From CALMRE01 sp964412895 (GTDB lineage Bacteria; UBP6; UBA1177; JAKLFG01): a DNA stretch of 48,303 bases. Under the pieces are notes generated by a model that saw nothing but the letters and a program-made list of their open reading frames with translations, did not search any database and was not told the DNA's origin. The stretch covers positions 1 through 48,303 of the forward strand of contig CAYPQK010000008.1 of the NCBI GenBank assembly GCA_964412895.1, in the 5' to 3' direction. Within the stretch, counting starts at the first letter, position 1. Each line of letters starts with the position of its first letter. Below, piece after piece: positions 34,173-42,160 of this stretch. The translations under genes were made by a program, and so were the position numbers.

Positions 34173-34943
34173 TCAGAAATGTTCGCGGACCTCGTCGCGA
34201 ATGAAGAAATAGAGGGGACGGTTGGAGGCGATGATGGTGCCGCCGGCGATATAGTCGTCGCCACCGTCGAAATCGGTTACGATGCCGCCCGCCTCGGTGA
34301 CGATGAGGCTCGCCGCCGCCACATCCCACGGCGAGAGGCCGCATTCCCAGAAGATGTCGAAGCCGCCGCGCGCCACATAGAGCATGTCGGCGACCGCCGA
34401 GCCGAGGCGGCGCAGGGCGCGGGTCTTGCGGATGACCGAACCGAAGACCGCGAGGGTATCTTTCGGCATATTCTTCGTGATGTCGGCGAATCCGACCGCC
34501 CCGACGGCGTGGAGCGGGTCGGCGGTGCCGCTCACCCGTATCGGCAGGCCGTTGAGAAAGGCGCCGTGGCCGAGTTCGGCGTGGAACAGTTCGTCCAGCG
34601 GCGGGATATAGCAGACCGCCCGGTCGACCGCACGGCCGTTCCAGTGGGCGATCGAAACGGAGTAGAAGGGGATGCCGGCGAGGAAATTGGTGGTACCGTC
34701 GAGCGGATCGACGATCCAGAGCGGACCCGATGAGAGCGCCGTGCGCGGGTGGTACTCCTCGCTCAGGAACGGGATGTCGTCGACCTTCGCGAGTTCGGCC
34801 ATGAGAAACCGTTCGGCGTGGCGGTCGGCCTCGCTCACCATATCGCGGGGCGATTTGAATTCCTGTATGAGCGCGGTGTTGCGGAAGTAGCCGGCGAGGA
34901 TCTCTCCCGTCCGGCGGGCGATATCCTCAACCGTGGGCGGCAT
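34173..34943 (-). CDS. suhB: Inositol monophosphatase family protein (SuhB-like)
   Basis: 256 residues with the family metal and catalytic motifs: DMVSEADRHAE, LSEEYHP (Glu of metal site), WIVDPLDGTTNF, and ECGLSPWDVAAASLIVTEAGG. It hydrolyses inositol-1-phosphate or a related sugar phosphate (for example fructose-1,6-bisphosphate in some relatives) with magnesium. The start overlaps the end of the DUF1844 gene by 17 bases. Last gene of the PEGA-small protein-DUF1844 operon. Confidence 0.9.
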   Translation of the reverse strand: MPPTVEDIARRTGEILAGYFRNTALIQEFKSPRDMVSEADRHAERFLMAELAKVDDIPFLSEEYHPRTALSSGPLWIVDPLDGTTNFLAGIPFYSVSIAHWNGRAVDRAVCYIPPLDELFHAELGHGAFLNGLPIRVSGTADPLHAVGAVGFADITKNMPKDTLAVFGSVIRKTRALRRLGSAVADMLYVARGGFDIFWECGLSPWDVAAASLIVTEAGGIVTDFDGGDDYIAGGTIIASNRPLYFFIRDEVREHF

Positions 34944-35229
34944 CTGCGGGACCGGCGGCGTGCTTGTCGATGAAAAGCTGCGCGTTGGCTATCGCATCGT
35001 CGAGGAAACGCAACTCCTCGGCGGTGAGATTGCCGGTGCTTTTATCCTTAAGCATCTCCAGCAGGCCGAGATTGAAGCGGGCCAGATCGAGGTTGACCGT
35101 CACTTCGGCGGCGCCGCGGATCTTTATCTCGCCGAGATTGTAGAGTATGGCCGAGTATACCGAAGATACGAGGCTCGTAAAGGTCGGGGTGAGCACCTCC
35201 GCGACGGTGGCGGAGCGCGGGCCGGTCAT
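34927..35229 (-). CDS. DUF1844 family protein
   Basis: 100 residues. The layout, FTSLVSSVYSAILYNLGEI then NLDLARFNLGLLEMLKDKSTGNLT then EELRFLDDAIANAQLFI, matches DUF1844, a small helical family in Deltaproteobacteria and Acidobacteria whose role is unknown. ATG 35229. Its 3' end overlaps suhB. Confidence 0.85.
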   Translation of the reverse strand: MTGPRSATVAEVLTPTFTSLVSSVYSAILYNLGEIKIRGAAEVTVNLDLARFNLGLLEMLKDKSTGNLTAEELRFLDDAIANAQLFIDKHAAGPADAAHG

Positions 35230-35238
35230 GGTGACCCG

Positions 35239-35427
35239 TTACGCCGGATCGTCCTTGACGCGGGCGTGACCGATCTTGCCCTCGTCGATCTCGGTGTATT
35301 CGGTGGACTCGGGAAGCGAGGCCAGCATCTCTTCGAACTGTTCGCGGGTCACTTCGCCTTTGCGTAGTTTGCGTTCCAGTATCCGGATGTCTATCTCAGC
35401 GAACGGATGGGGCTTCTTGGGGGCCAT
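35239..35427 (-). CDS. Small conserved-looking hypothetical protein
   Basis: 62 residues, charged, with RILERKLRKGEVTREQFEEMLASLP resembling short proteins next to DUF1844 in Deltaproteobacteria. ATG 35427 follows AGGAGAAGTATCG. It lies 18 bases after the PEGA gene and 9 before DUF1844. Confidence 0.75.
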   Translation of the reverse strand: MAPKKPHPFAEIDIRILERKLRKGEVTREQFEEMLASLPESTEYTEIDEGKIGHARVKDDPA

Positions 35428-35445
35428 CGATACTTCTCCTAAAAC

Positions 35446-36993
35446 TTAATTGCCGAACTTGATCGTCATCGTTGCGCCGCTCGGGCTGCCGGAATCGGGG
35501 TAGAGAGGCGAACCAGGGATACCGAAAAGACATCCGGTCGTTATGCCGCCGGCCACCACCACGCCTATGATGGTCCAGAGCCACCACGCAGTGAGCACCG
35601 AATCGTCATCACTGCCGCCGCCGGTCGACATCGACCCGGAAACTATCGTGGATACGGGGTTGAAGCCGTATTCGTCGGCGAACATATTATCCAGCGAGGT
35701 GCGGAGATCCTCGGAACGGGTCAGATCGCCGTTGCCCGGCAGCGAGAAGGAGACCGATTCCTCCTTGAAGCTGGCCTTCGCCGGGTTGAGCAGTCTCAAC
35801 TGTATCTTCACCATGGTCCCTTCCTCGGCCTCTTCGACCGCGGTGTGGACCGCCATCAGACGCGTTACTTTCGCCGTCTTGCCGATATCGACCGCCTTTT
35901 TCATCATGTCGGCGCCGCCGAAATCGTTCTGCGCCAGCTTCTCGAAGGCGGGCACCGTGGTGGCGCCGTCGCCCGGGGAAAGGATCTCGTCTATCTTCGC
36001 CTCAAGACCGTCGCGCACCGTGGTGAGACCGCCCATGTCGCGGTACCCGTTCTTATGGACGCGCCAGTAATGCTTGCCGGCGCTCATCCCTTCTATCTTG
36101 GCGGGGGTCATGCCGACGATCTTGCCGTCGATGTAGATGGTGGCGCCGACCGGTTCGGTGGAGATTTTGATGTCGCCGAGCGGCTGCATCATCATGTTGC
36201 TCTTTATCTTGTCGAAGAAGTCGATGGTGTCGTCGTCGGTACCTTCGTCGGCCTCGTAGTCGGGGTTGACGGAAAGCAGTTTCATGAACGCTTCCTTCGC
36301 CTTGGTCTCCTCCTCGAGCAGCGTCCAAGTGGCGCCGACCTGAAAAAGAACCTGCGTGAGAAGTTTGTAGTCGTACATCGCATCGATCCGCTTCTCGAGC
36401 AGATCGAGCGCCGCGTTGAATTTGCCGATGGCCGAATCGGGATCGGCGTCCTCATTGAACTTCTTGCCCTCTTCGAGGTATTTCTCGGCCTTTTCGGTGT
36501 CGCCGGCGAGTTTGTCGAAGCCGAAGTCGTTGAAGACCCGCGCTTCGGTCTCATAGAATTTGTAGTTCGGCAGGTCCCGCAGGTAGTTGCCGATGGTGCG
36601 GGCGATATCCTTGCCTTTCTTTTCGGCGGTGCTGTCGGCGAAATAGTAGAATACGGTGATGGTGTTGCCGTCGGCGGAGACCGCGTCGTCGCCGGTGTCG
36701 TCGCTCTCTTTTTTCGGCGTATCGGAGGGCTCGTCGATGATATCGTCTATCGAGGAGGGCTCTTCCTTCTTGGGTTCTTCCGCCTTCGGCTCATCCTCGA
36801 AGTCGGAACCGAGGTCCTCGTCTATCTCCTTTTTCTTCTCTTCCTTGGCCGGCGCCTCATCGAAATCCTCTTCATCGTCTTCGAGGTCGAAGCTCTTCGC
36901 CTGCGCGGTCGATACGACCGACCACTGGCCCATGCCCGTCATCGAAGAAAAGAAGAAAACACCGGCGAGGATCGTCGAGAGGACCTTCGTCAT
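35446..36993 (-). CDS. PEGA-domain exported protein with acidic N-terminal region and C-terminal membrane helix
   Basis: 515 residues: signal peptide, 90 residues rich in Asp/Glu/Lys, a TPR-like region (about 170-260; DSAIGKFNAALDLLEKRIDAM and WTLLEEETKAKEAFMKLLSVNPD), a PEGA domain (ISTEPVGATIYIDGKIVGMTP with KHYWRVHKNGYRD), a later helical segment, and a C-terminal hydrophobic helix (WWLWTIIGVVVAGGITTG). This plan is common in Myxococcota envelope proteins. The role is unknown. ATG 36993 follows AAGGAG. Confidence 0.85.
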   Translation of the reverse strand: MTKVLSTILAGVFFFSSMTGMGQWSVVSTAQAKSFDLEDDEEDFDEAPAKEEKKKEIDEDLGSDFEDEPKAEEPKKEEPSSIDDIIDEPSDTPKKESDDTGDDAVSADGNTITVFYYFADSTAEKKGKDIARTIGNYLRDLPNYKFYETEARVFNDFGFDKLAGDTEKAEKYLEEGKKFNEDADPDSAIGKFNAALDLLEKRIDAMYDYKLLTQVLFQVGATWTLLEEETKAKEAFMKLLSVNPDYEADEGTDDDTIDFFDKIKSNMMMQPLGDIKISTEPVGATIYIDGKIVGMTPAKIEGMSAGKHYWRVHKNGYRDMGGLTTVRDGLEAKIDEILSPGDGATTVPAFEKLAQNDFGGADMMKKAVDIGKTAKVTRLMAVHTAVEEAEEGTMVKIQLRLLNPAKASFKEESVSFSLPGNGDLTRSEDLRTSLDNMFADEYGFNPVSTIVSGSMSTGGGSDDDSVLTAWWLWTIIGVVVAGGITTGCLFGIPGSPLYPDSGSPSGATMTIKFGN

Positions 36994-37031
36994 GACGCAC
37001 TCCTTACAAGTCACACCAATAATCAGCGGAA

Positions 37032-37060
37032 TCGTTACCAGAAAAGAGCGCCTTTGTCAA
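37032..37060 (-). promoter_or_regulatory. Promoter of the PEGA operon
   Basis: TTGACA (37060-37055), 17 bases, TAACGA (37037-37032), preceded by TGG (extended -10), on the minus strand. Confidence 0.6.
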
Positions 37061-37083
37061 TTTTTACCACACCTTTTAAATCG

Positions 37084-37111
37084 TTGCAAAAGGCGGGCGA
37101 ACCAGTATAAT
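37084..37111 (+). promoter_or_regulatory. Promoter of the 37141 small protein-rluD operon
   Basis: TTGCAA (37084-37089), 16 bases, perfect TATAAT (37106-37111). It lies 30 bases before ATG 37141 and is divergent from the PEGA promoter. Confidence 0.65.
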
Positions 37112-37140
37112 GCCTCCGTTCGGCTTGTGAGAGGTGACCC

Positions 37141-37413
37141 ATGGCATCGGATATCATCCGTACGCCCGAAGAGGCGAAACGGTTCGCGCGCGTCGTTCTG
37201 TCGGATGTGGCGGCCTACAACGGACCCAAGATCGACAAAGGGCTGGTCGAGGACAACCTGTTCGAGGTGCTGCGCGACGAGCTGTACGAAGGCGAACTGT
37301 ACTACCGGTCGCGCGTCGACAAGACGCTCTGCGATTCGACCAATTTCTTCAACATGGCGGTGGTCGATTTCCTGATAAAACCCAAAGGACAGCTCAAGAC
37401 CAAACTATGGTAG
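37141..37413 (+). CDS. Small helical protein, unknown function
   Basis: 90 residues; IIRTPEEAKRFARVVLSDVA then LYEGELYYRSRVDKTL then NFFNMAVVDFLI. Similar short proteins occur in Deltaproteobacteria; I do not know a function. ATG 37141 has GAGAGGTG upstream, and the end overlaps the next start by 7 bases. Confidence 0.75.
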   Translation: MASDIIRTPEEAKRFARVVLSDVAAYNGPKIDKGLVEDNLFEVLRDELYEGELYYRSRVDKTLCDSTNFFNMAVVDFLIKPKGQLKTKLW

Positions 37414-38348
37414 AGATCGACAGCGCCATATCCATTACGCTCGACGCCTCTTCCTCCGAGCGGGCCGACCGGTTCCTCGCGGGACTTCTCGGCATATCAC
37501 GGACCCGGATGCAGCGCAATATCGAGCGGCAGAATGTACTGGTCAACGGCACGGTTCTTGCCAAGAACTCCTTTTCGCGGTTCCGGACCGGCGACATCAT
37601 CGAGGCCGAGATAGAGCCGCTGGAGGAATTGTCCCTCGATCCCGAACCGATGGCCCTGACCATACCGTTCGAGAACGATCAGTTCATCATCATCGATAAA
37701 CCGGCGGGGCTGGTGGTCCATCCGGCGCCGGGTCACCCGCGCGGCACCCTCATGAACGGCATCATGCACCATCTGGGGGCGACGGCCGGTCGCGGCGTTC
37801 GCCCGGGGCTGGTCCACCGCATCGACAAGGACACCTCGGGCCTGCTGGTCATCGCCCGCTCGTCCGCGGCGTTCGAAGAACTGGCCGCCCTGTTCGCCAC
37901 CCACGACATCGTCAGGTCCTACACGGCGCTCGTATGGGGCCATTTCACCGAAAAGAAGGGGACGATACGGACCGGACATGCCCGCGATCCGAAGAACCGG
38001 CTCCGTTTCTATCCTTCGAAGAACTCGGGGCGGATGGCGGTGACCCACTACGAAGTGACCGAGGAATACGCGCTCGCCACGCGTATCACGCTCCGGCTCG
38101 AGACCGGGCGGACCCATCAGATACGGATGCACATGCGGCATATCGGTCACCCGGTGGTGAACGACGAATTGTATGAAGGCTCCCGGCGTACCGGCCGGCC
38201 GGCGCTTGATAAAACGCTCGCCGCCGCGCCGCGTCAGATGTTGCATGCCCGGGAACTCGGCTTTGCGCTGAACGGGAAAGAGTGGCTTTTCAAGTCGCCG
38301 ATGCCGGCGGATATGGAAGAGGTGAACGCGGCGCTGAAGTCCGCCTGA
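37407..38348 (+). CDS. rluD: RluA/RluD family 23S rRNA pseudouridine synthase
   Basis: 313 residues: N-terminal S4-like RNA-binding region (RADRFLAGLLGISRTRMQR), then the synthase domain with catalytic Asp140 in HRIDKDTSGLLVIA, the IIIDKPAGLVVHPAPGHP segment and LRLETGRTHQIRMHMRHIGHPV. It isomerises uridine in 23S rRNA; the exact site (RluD-type positions 1911/1915/1917) is inferred from overall similarity. ATG 37407 lies 7 bases inside the previous gene. Confidence 0.92.
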   Translation: MVEIDSAISITLDASSSERADRFLAGLLGISRTRMQRNIERQNVLVNGTVLAKNSFSRFRTGDIIEAEIEPLEELSLDPEPMALTIPFENDQFIIIDKPAGLVVHPAPGHPRGTLMNGIMHHLGATAGRGVRPGLVHRIDKDTSGLLVIARSSAAFEELAALFATHDIVRSYTALVWGHFTEKKGTIRTGHARDPKNRLRFYPSKNSGRMAVTHYEVTEEYALATRITLRLETGRTHQIRMHMRHIGHPVVNDELYEGSRRTGRPALDKTLAAAPRQMLHARELGFALNGKEWLFKSPMPADMEEVNAALKSA

Positions 38349-38364
38349 CCTTACGGAGGAACGC

Positions 38365-39321
38365 GTGGAACGGAAAAAAGTACTCATCTTCGAGAGCTCG
38401 AAGACGCTCATGCGGGCCTATGAGCTCGTGCTGCGCGGCTCGATGTGGAGCATCGTCAAGGTGCCGCAGGAGGCGCGCATATTCCAGAGTATAGAATCGA
38501 CGGCGCCCGACGCCCTCATCGTCGAGCGCAAGGCGCTCTCCGCCGAGACGCGCGAAGCGCTCGCCACCCTGCCGCTGCCGATAATCTACTGCGCTCCGGC
38601 GCGGAGCGACGAACGGGCCGAGCGGCTCCACCTGTCGCGTCCCTTCTCGAGCGAGGAACTGTTCGAATCGCTCGGCGTGGCGCTGGCGTGGGAGCCCGAC
38701 CTGACGGCCGATGACGCCCCCGTGAGCGGCGTCGACCTGTCGGACGAATTCGAAGGCGACGAAGAGCCGATGATACTGCCCGAACCGGACGAAGAGGAGA
38801 ATCCTTCGGTATCCGAACTTGCCGATGCCGAAGAAGAGGATGAACTGCCGACCCCGGAGGTGACCGAAAGCAAACCCGTGGCGATGCCCGAGCCGGAACC
38901 GGTCCATACGATAGAGATAGAGGAGCCGGCCGCGGCGGCCGCGCAACCGGAGCCTGAGCCTGAGCCTGAGCCCGAGCCTGAGCCTGAGCCCGAGCCCGAG
39001 TCGGAGCCCGAGCCCGAGCCCGAGTCGGAGCCCGAGTCGGAGCCTCAGCCGGAAATGGTCATGCCCGTTGCTTCCGATGTGGCGATGCCCGAACCGACGA
39101 TCGTCGAGCAGATAGCGGGACGGGTGGAAGAGCGGGTGGTCGAAGAACTGCTTCCGGCCGACGCCGCCATCCCCGAAGGCGGCGCGATGCCCGAGGTGGT
39201 CCGCGCGATCATCCGGCGTGAACTGCGCGAAGTGATGAAGGAGTATTTCTGGGAAGAGGCGCCGCAGCTCATGCGGCAGATACTCGAAGAGGAGATCCGC
39301 AAACTCGCGGCCAAACAATGA
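38365..39321 (+). CDS. Pseudo-receiver protein with long Glu-Pro repeat linker
   Basis: 318 residues. The first 110 have a response-regulator plan (KKVLIFESSKTLMRAYELVL at the acidic-pocket position), but the phosphoacceptor place reads IVERK, Glu54 not Asp. The middle is highly acidic, with an uninterrupted EPEPEP/ESEPEP tract (about 195-230). The C-terminus is a helical charged segment (VRAIIRRELREVMKEYFWEE). Such receiver-linker proteins act as scaffolds in Deltaproteobacteria. It shares a 4-base overlap with ruvX. Confidence 0.75.
   Translation: MERKKVLIFESSKTLMRAYELVLRGSMWSIVKVPQEARIFQSIESTAPDALIVERKALSAETREALATLPLPIIYCAPARSDERAERLHLSRPFSSEELFESLGVALAWEPDLTADDAPVSGVDLSDEFEGDEEPMILPEPDEEENPSVSELADAEEEDELPTPEVTESKPVAMPEPEPVHTIEIEEPAAAAAQPEPEPEPEPEPEPEPEPESEPEPEPESEPESEPQPEMVMPVASDVAMPEPTIVEQIAGRVEERVVEELLPADAAIPEGGAMPEVVRAIIRRELREVMKEYFWEEAPQLMRQILEEEIRKLAAKQ
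38947..39050 (+). repeat. 6-base tandem repeat (gagcc[t/c]) encoding Glu-Pro
   Basis: About 17 units of GAGCCT/GAGCCC/GAGTCG encode the Glu-Pro/Glu-Ser linker. Synonymous and Ser changes mark it as old but slippage-prone. The frame is kept across it. Confidence 0.85.
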
Positions 39322-39770
39322 CCTCGGGTCGCATCGTTTCACTTGACATCGGCATAAAGACGATAGGGATCGCGCTGAGCGATCCGCTCGGCATCATCGC
39401 CACGCCGCTGAGCACCGTGCGGCGCGGACAGGCGATAGCCGACGACATCGCGGCGCTCCGCGAACTGCTGAAAAACTATGAGATAGCGCGCTTCGTCATC
39501 GGCTGGCCGCTTAAAGCCGACGGCACCGAAAGCGAGAATCTGCCGGTGGTGAAAGGAGTCGAAAAGCGGCTGATGAAAGAGTTCCCCGGCATCGCGGTGG
39601 AACACGAGAACGAACTGCTCTCCACCCGCACCGCCCGCGAACGCATCTCCCATGACCCGAACGGACGCGCCGATAAACAAAGCGGTCGTCTCGATGCGGC
39701 CGCGGCGGCGGTCATCCTTGAATCGTATCTGGCAAAAATGAAGGTGGAGCGGGATTCAGCGGATCGCTGA
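39318..39770 (+). CDS. ruvX: Putative pre-16S rRNA nuclease / Holliday junction resolvase YqgF (RuvX)
   Basis: 150 residues. The RNase-H-fold motifs are present: SLDIGIKTIGIALSDP, then VIGWPLKADGTESE, a LLSTRTAR segment with the second acidic position, and DAAAAAVILESYL. Role is 16S rRNA 5'-end processing by analogy to E. coli YqgF. The start overlaps the pseudo-receiver stop (ATGA), and the last 15 bases overlap the convergent PilZ gene. Confidence 0.92.
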   Translation: MTSGRIVSLDIGIKTIGIALSDPLGIIATPLSTVRRGQAIADDIAALRELLKNYEIARFVIGWPLKADGTESENLPVVKGVEKRLMKEFPGIAVEHENELLSTRTARERISHDPNGRADKQSGRLDAAAAAVILESYLAKMKVERDSADR

Positions 39771-40127
39771 ATTGATGTTGAGCCGTTTGATGTCGCCTTC
39801 GATCTTGGTCGGATCCTCGGCATACAGTTTCGCCATGTCGCGGATGATGCGGAACGCGTCCATATCCATCCCGGTGAACTGCACACCGATCCCTTCGCCG
39901 TCCTTCCGGCTCACCACCCCCTTGAGCGTCGCCGCGAGACTCTTGCGGTCGTTGCGGACCGTGATCTCGATGTCGATGTCGTCGTAGGGCTCGAAGCCGT
40001 TGTTGATGGCGATGAAAGCGCCGTTGATCGACAGATCGCGAAGCGTCCCCTTGCTCTTCTTCCCGGCCCGCTTGATCTCGGCCTCGCCGTTCAGTCTGAA
40101 ACGGACGCCGCGTCTCTTCTCGTCCAT
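39756..40127 (-). CDS. PilZ-domain protein
   Basis: 123 residues. Starts RRGVRFRLNGEAEI and contains LRDLSINGAFIA, close to the PilZ c-di-GMP motif RxxxR...(D/N)xSxxG, and GIGVQFTGMD. ATG 40127 follows CTGGAGGACCTG. The binding motif DLSING is intact. Effector output is unknown. It follows pyrE by about 31 bases. Confidence 0.88.
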   Translation of the reverse strand: MDEKRRGVRFRLNGEAEIKRAGKKSKGTLRDLSINGAFIAINNGFEPYDDIDIEITVRNDRKSLAATLKGVVSRKDGEGIGVQFTGMDMDAFRIIRDMAKLYAEDPTKIEGDIKRLNINSAIR

Positions 40128-40158
40128 CAGGTCCTCCAGAAGAAAGATCGAGGCCCGT

Positions 40159-40842
40159 TTAGACCTCGGTACCCCCGTACTGCGCATAATACTCTCCTAT
40201 CCGTTTGCGGATCTCGTCGGTCAGCAATACCTTGCCGCCTATTTCCCGTCCATGCAGATATTCGGTCACCTCGGCCATCGTGACGATGGCGAAGGTCTTC
40301 ATGCCGTAGCTTTCGCGGATGTCGGTAAGCGCCGTGCGCGTTCCCTCTTTGCCCCGTTCCTGCCGGTCGACCGACACGACCAGCCCCGCCAGTTTCACCG
40401 GCGCTTCGGCCTTGAGCAGCGGCACCGTCTCGCCGACCGATGTCCCCGCCGTGACGACATCCTCGATGATGAGTACGCGGTTCCCCGCCGCGAGTTTGTG
40501 GCCGATGAACACGCCGCCTTCGCCATGATCCTTCGCCTCTTTGCGGTTGAAGCAGAAGGCGACATTGCGGTTGAAGCCGTTGTAGAGCGACGATGCGGCC
40601 GCGACGGCCAGCGGGATCCCCTTGTAGGCGGGACCGAACAGAACATCTATCTCGCCGCCGGTGTGTTCCATGATCGATTCGGCGTAGAAACGGCCGAGCC
40701 GCGCTATCTGCTCGCCGGTGCGGTACTTGCCGGTGTTGACGAAGAAGGGGGTCTTGCGGCCGCTCTTGGTGACGAAATCGCCGAACAGCAGGACCTCACA
40801 TTCAAGCATGAACCGTATGAATTCCTGTTTGTACGCCTGCAT
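40159..40842 (-). CDS. pyrE: Orotate phosphoribosyltransferase
   Basis: 227 residues. The PRPP-binding motif is VLIIEDVVTAGTS, with FGPAYKGIPLA and KSGRKTPFFVNTGKY at the substrate site. It converts orotate and PRPP to OMP. ATG 40842 was chosen because GGAGG lies 8 bases upstream; an in-frame TTG directly before it is not needed. carAB lies separately at 29646-33919. Confidence 0.94.
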   Translation of the reverse strand: MQAYKQEFIRFMLECEVLLFGDFVTKSGRKTPFFVNTGKYRTGEQIARLGRFYAESIMEHTGGEIDVLFGPAYKGIPLAVAAASSLYNGFNRNVAFCFNRKEAKDHGEGGVFIGHKLAAGNRVLIIEDVVTAGTSVGETVPLLKAEAPVKLAGLVVSVDRQERGKEGTRTALTDIRESYGMKTFAIVTMAEVTEYLHGREIGGKVLLTDEIRKRIGEYYAQYGGTEV

Positions 40843-40946
40843 CAATGGCCTCCGACCACCGTTTAGTGTCCATCCCTTATACCGTTTCCTTCAAGGATGT
40901 GAAATAAATTTTGTTATCAATGGGTTATTTTTCAGAACCGATTAAA

Positions 40947-40975
40947 TTGACTGCCGTTTTGAAAACCGGTAGGAT
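40947..40975 (+). promoter_or_regulatory. Promoter of the 41029 dehydrogenase gene
   Basis: TTGACT (40947-40952), 17 bases, TAGGAT (40970-40975); transcript start near 40982. Confidence 0.6.
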
Positions 40976-41028
40976 GCACGGGCGTGATTTAAACGGTCCT
41001 TACACAACTATATGAGATGGAGAGAGAG

Positions 41029-42156
41029 ATGACGAAGTACCAAGTAGCGTGGCTGCCGGGTGACGGCATCGGTATCGAGGTGATGGAAGCGGCGCGTCTG
41101 GTACTCGACAAGGTCGGGTTCAAGGCCGACTACATCCACGGCGACATCGGTTGGGAATTCTGGTGCAAGGAGGGCGACGCCTTCCCGCAGCGGACCATCG
41201 ACCTGCTGAAGAACAGCGAAGTCTCGATGTTCGGCGCGATCACCAGCAAGCCGGTCAAGGCGGCCGAGGCGGAACTGGTCCCCGAACTGCGCGGCAAGGG
41301 GCTCGTCTACCGTTCGCCCATCGTCCGTATGCGGCAGATGTTCGACCTGTACAACTGCCTCCGTCCCTGCAAGGCGTTCCCGGGCAATCCGCTCAACTTC
41401 AAGGAGGGGATCGATCTGGTCATCTTCCGTGAGAACACCGAAGACCTCTACTGCGGCGTCGAGTTCAACACCGTGCCGCAGGAGCTCAAGGATGTCCTGC
41501 TGAAGCTTTCGAAGCCCTTCGCCGCCTTCAAGGATATCCCGCTTGAAGACTATGCCATCTCGACCAAGATAAATACGAAGAAGGGTTGCGAACGGATCAT
41601 CCGCGCCGCCTTCGATTTCGCCAAAAAGTTCGGCCGCAAGAAAGTGACGGTGGTCCACAAGGCCAATGTCGTGCGCGCGACCGACGGCCTGTTCCTTGAG
41701 ACCGCCAAACGGGTGGCCAAGGATTATCCGACCATCCAAATGGACGACGCGAACATCGACGCGATGTGCATGTGGCTCCTCAAGAACCCCTTCAACTACG
41801 ATGTGCTGGTCGCCCCGAATCTGTACGGCGACATCGTCAGCGACCTGTGCGCCCAGATGGTGGGCGGGCTCGGCTTCGGCTGTTCGGGCAACATCGGCGA
41901 AAAGGTATCGGTGTTCGAACCGACCCACGGATCGGCCCCGAAATACGCCGGTATGTACAAGTGCAATCCGATCGCGACGATACTCGCCGCCCAGATGATG
42001 CTCGATCACCTCGGAGAAAAAGATATGGCGGCGCGCATCTACCACGGCGTCGCGCAGACGGTCAAGGAGTGTAAGGTGGTGACCTACGACATGGGCGGAA
42101 AAGCCAAAACGCTCGAGGTCGCCGAAGAGATCGCGAAGCACGCTATGAAGGCATAA
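41029..42156 (+). CDS. Isocitrate/isopropylmalate dehydrogenase family, probable NAD-dependent isocitrate dehydrogenase
   Basis: 375 residues. Family motifs are LPGDGIGIEVM, YRSPIVRMRQMFDLYNCLRP (substrate loop), DLVIFRENTEDLYCGVEF, VVHKANVVRATDG, NLYGDIVSDLCAQMVGG and EPTHGSAPKYAGM. The RENTEDLY segment resembles the NAD-type isocitrate dehydrogenases more than LeuB, but the substrate is not fixed by sequence alone. ATG 41029 sits directly after GGAGAGAGAG; ATG 41017 has no ribosome site. It is followed by a metallophosphoesterase 4 bases later. Confidence 0.85.
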   Translation: MTKYQVAWLPGDGIGIEVMEAARLVLDKVGFKADYIHGDIGWEFWCKEGDAFPQRTIDLLKNSEVSMFGAITSKPVKAAEAELVPELRGKGLVYRSPIVRMRQMFDLYNCLRPCKAFPGNPLNFKEGIDLVIFRENTEDLYCGVEFNTVPQELKDVLLKLSKPFAAFKDIPLEDYAISTKINTKKGCERIIRAAFDFAKKFGRKKVTVVHKANVVRATDGLFLETAKRVAKDYPTIQMDDANIDAMCMWLLKNPFNYDVLVAPNLYGDIVSDLCAQMVGGLGFGCSGNIGEKVSVFEPTHGSAPKYAGMYKCNPIATILAAQMMLDHLGEKDMAARIYHGVAQTVKECKVVTYDMGGKAKTLEVAEEIAKHAMKA

Positions 42157-42160
42157 ATAG

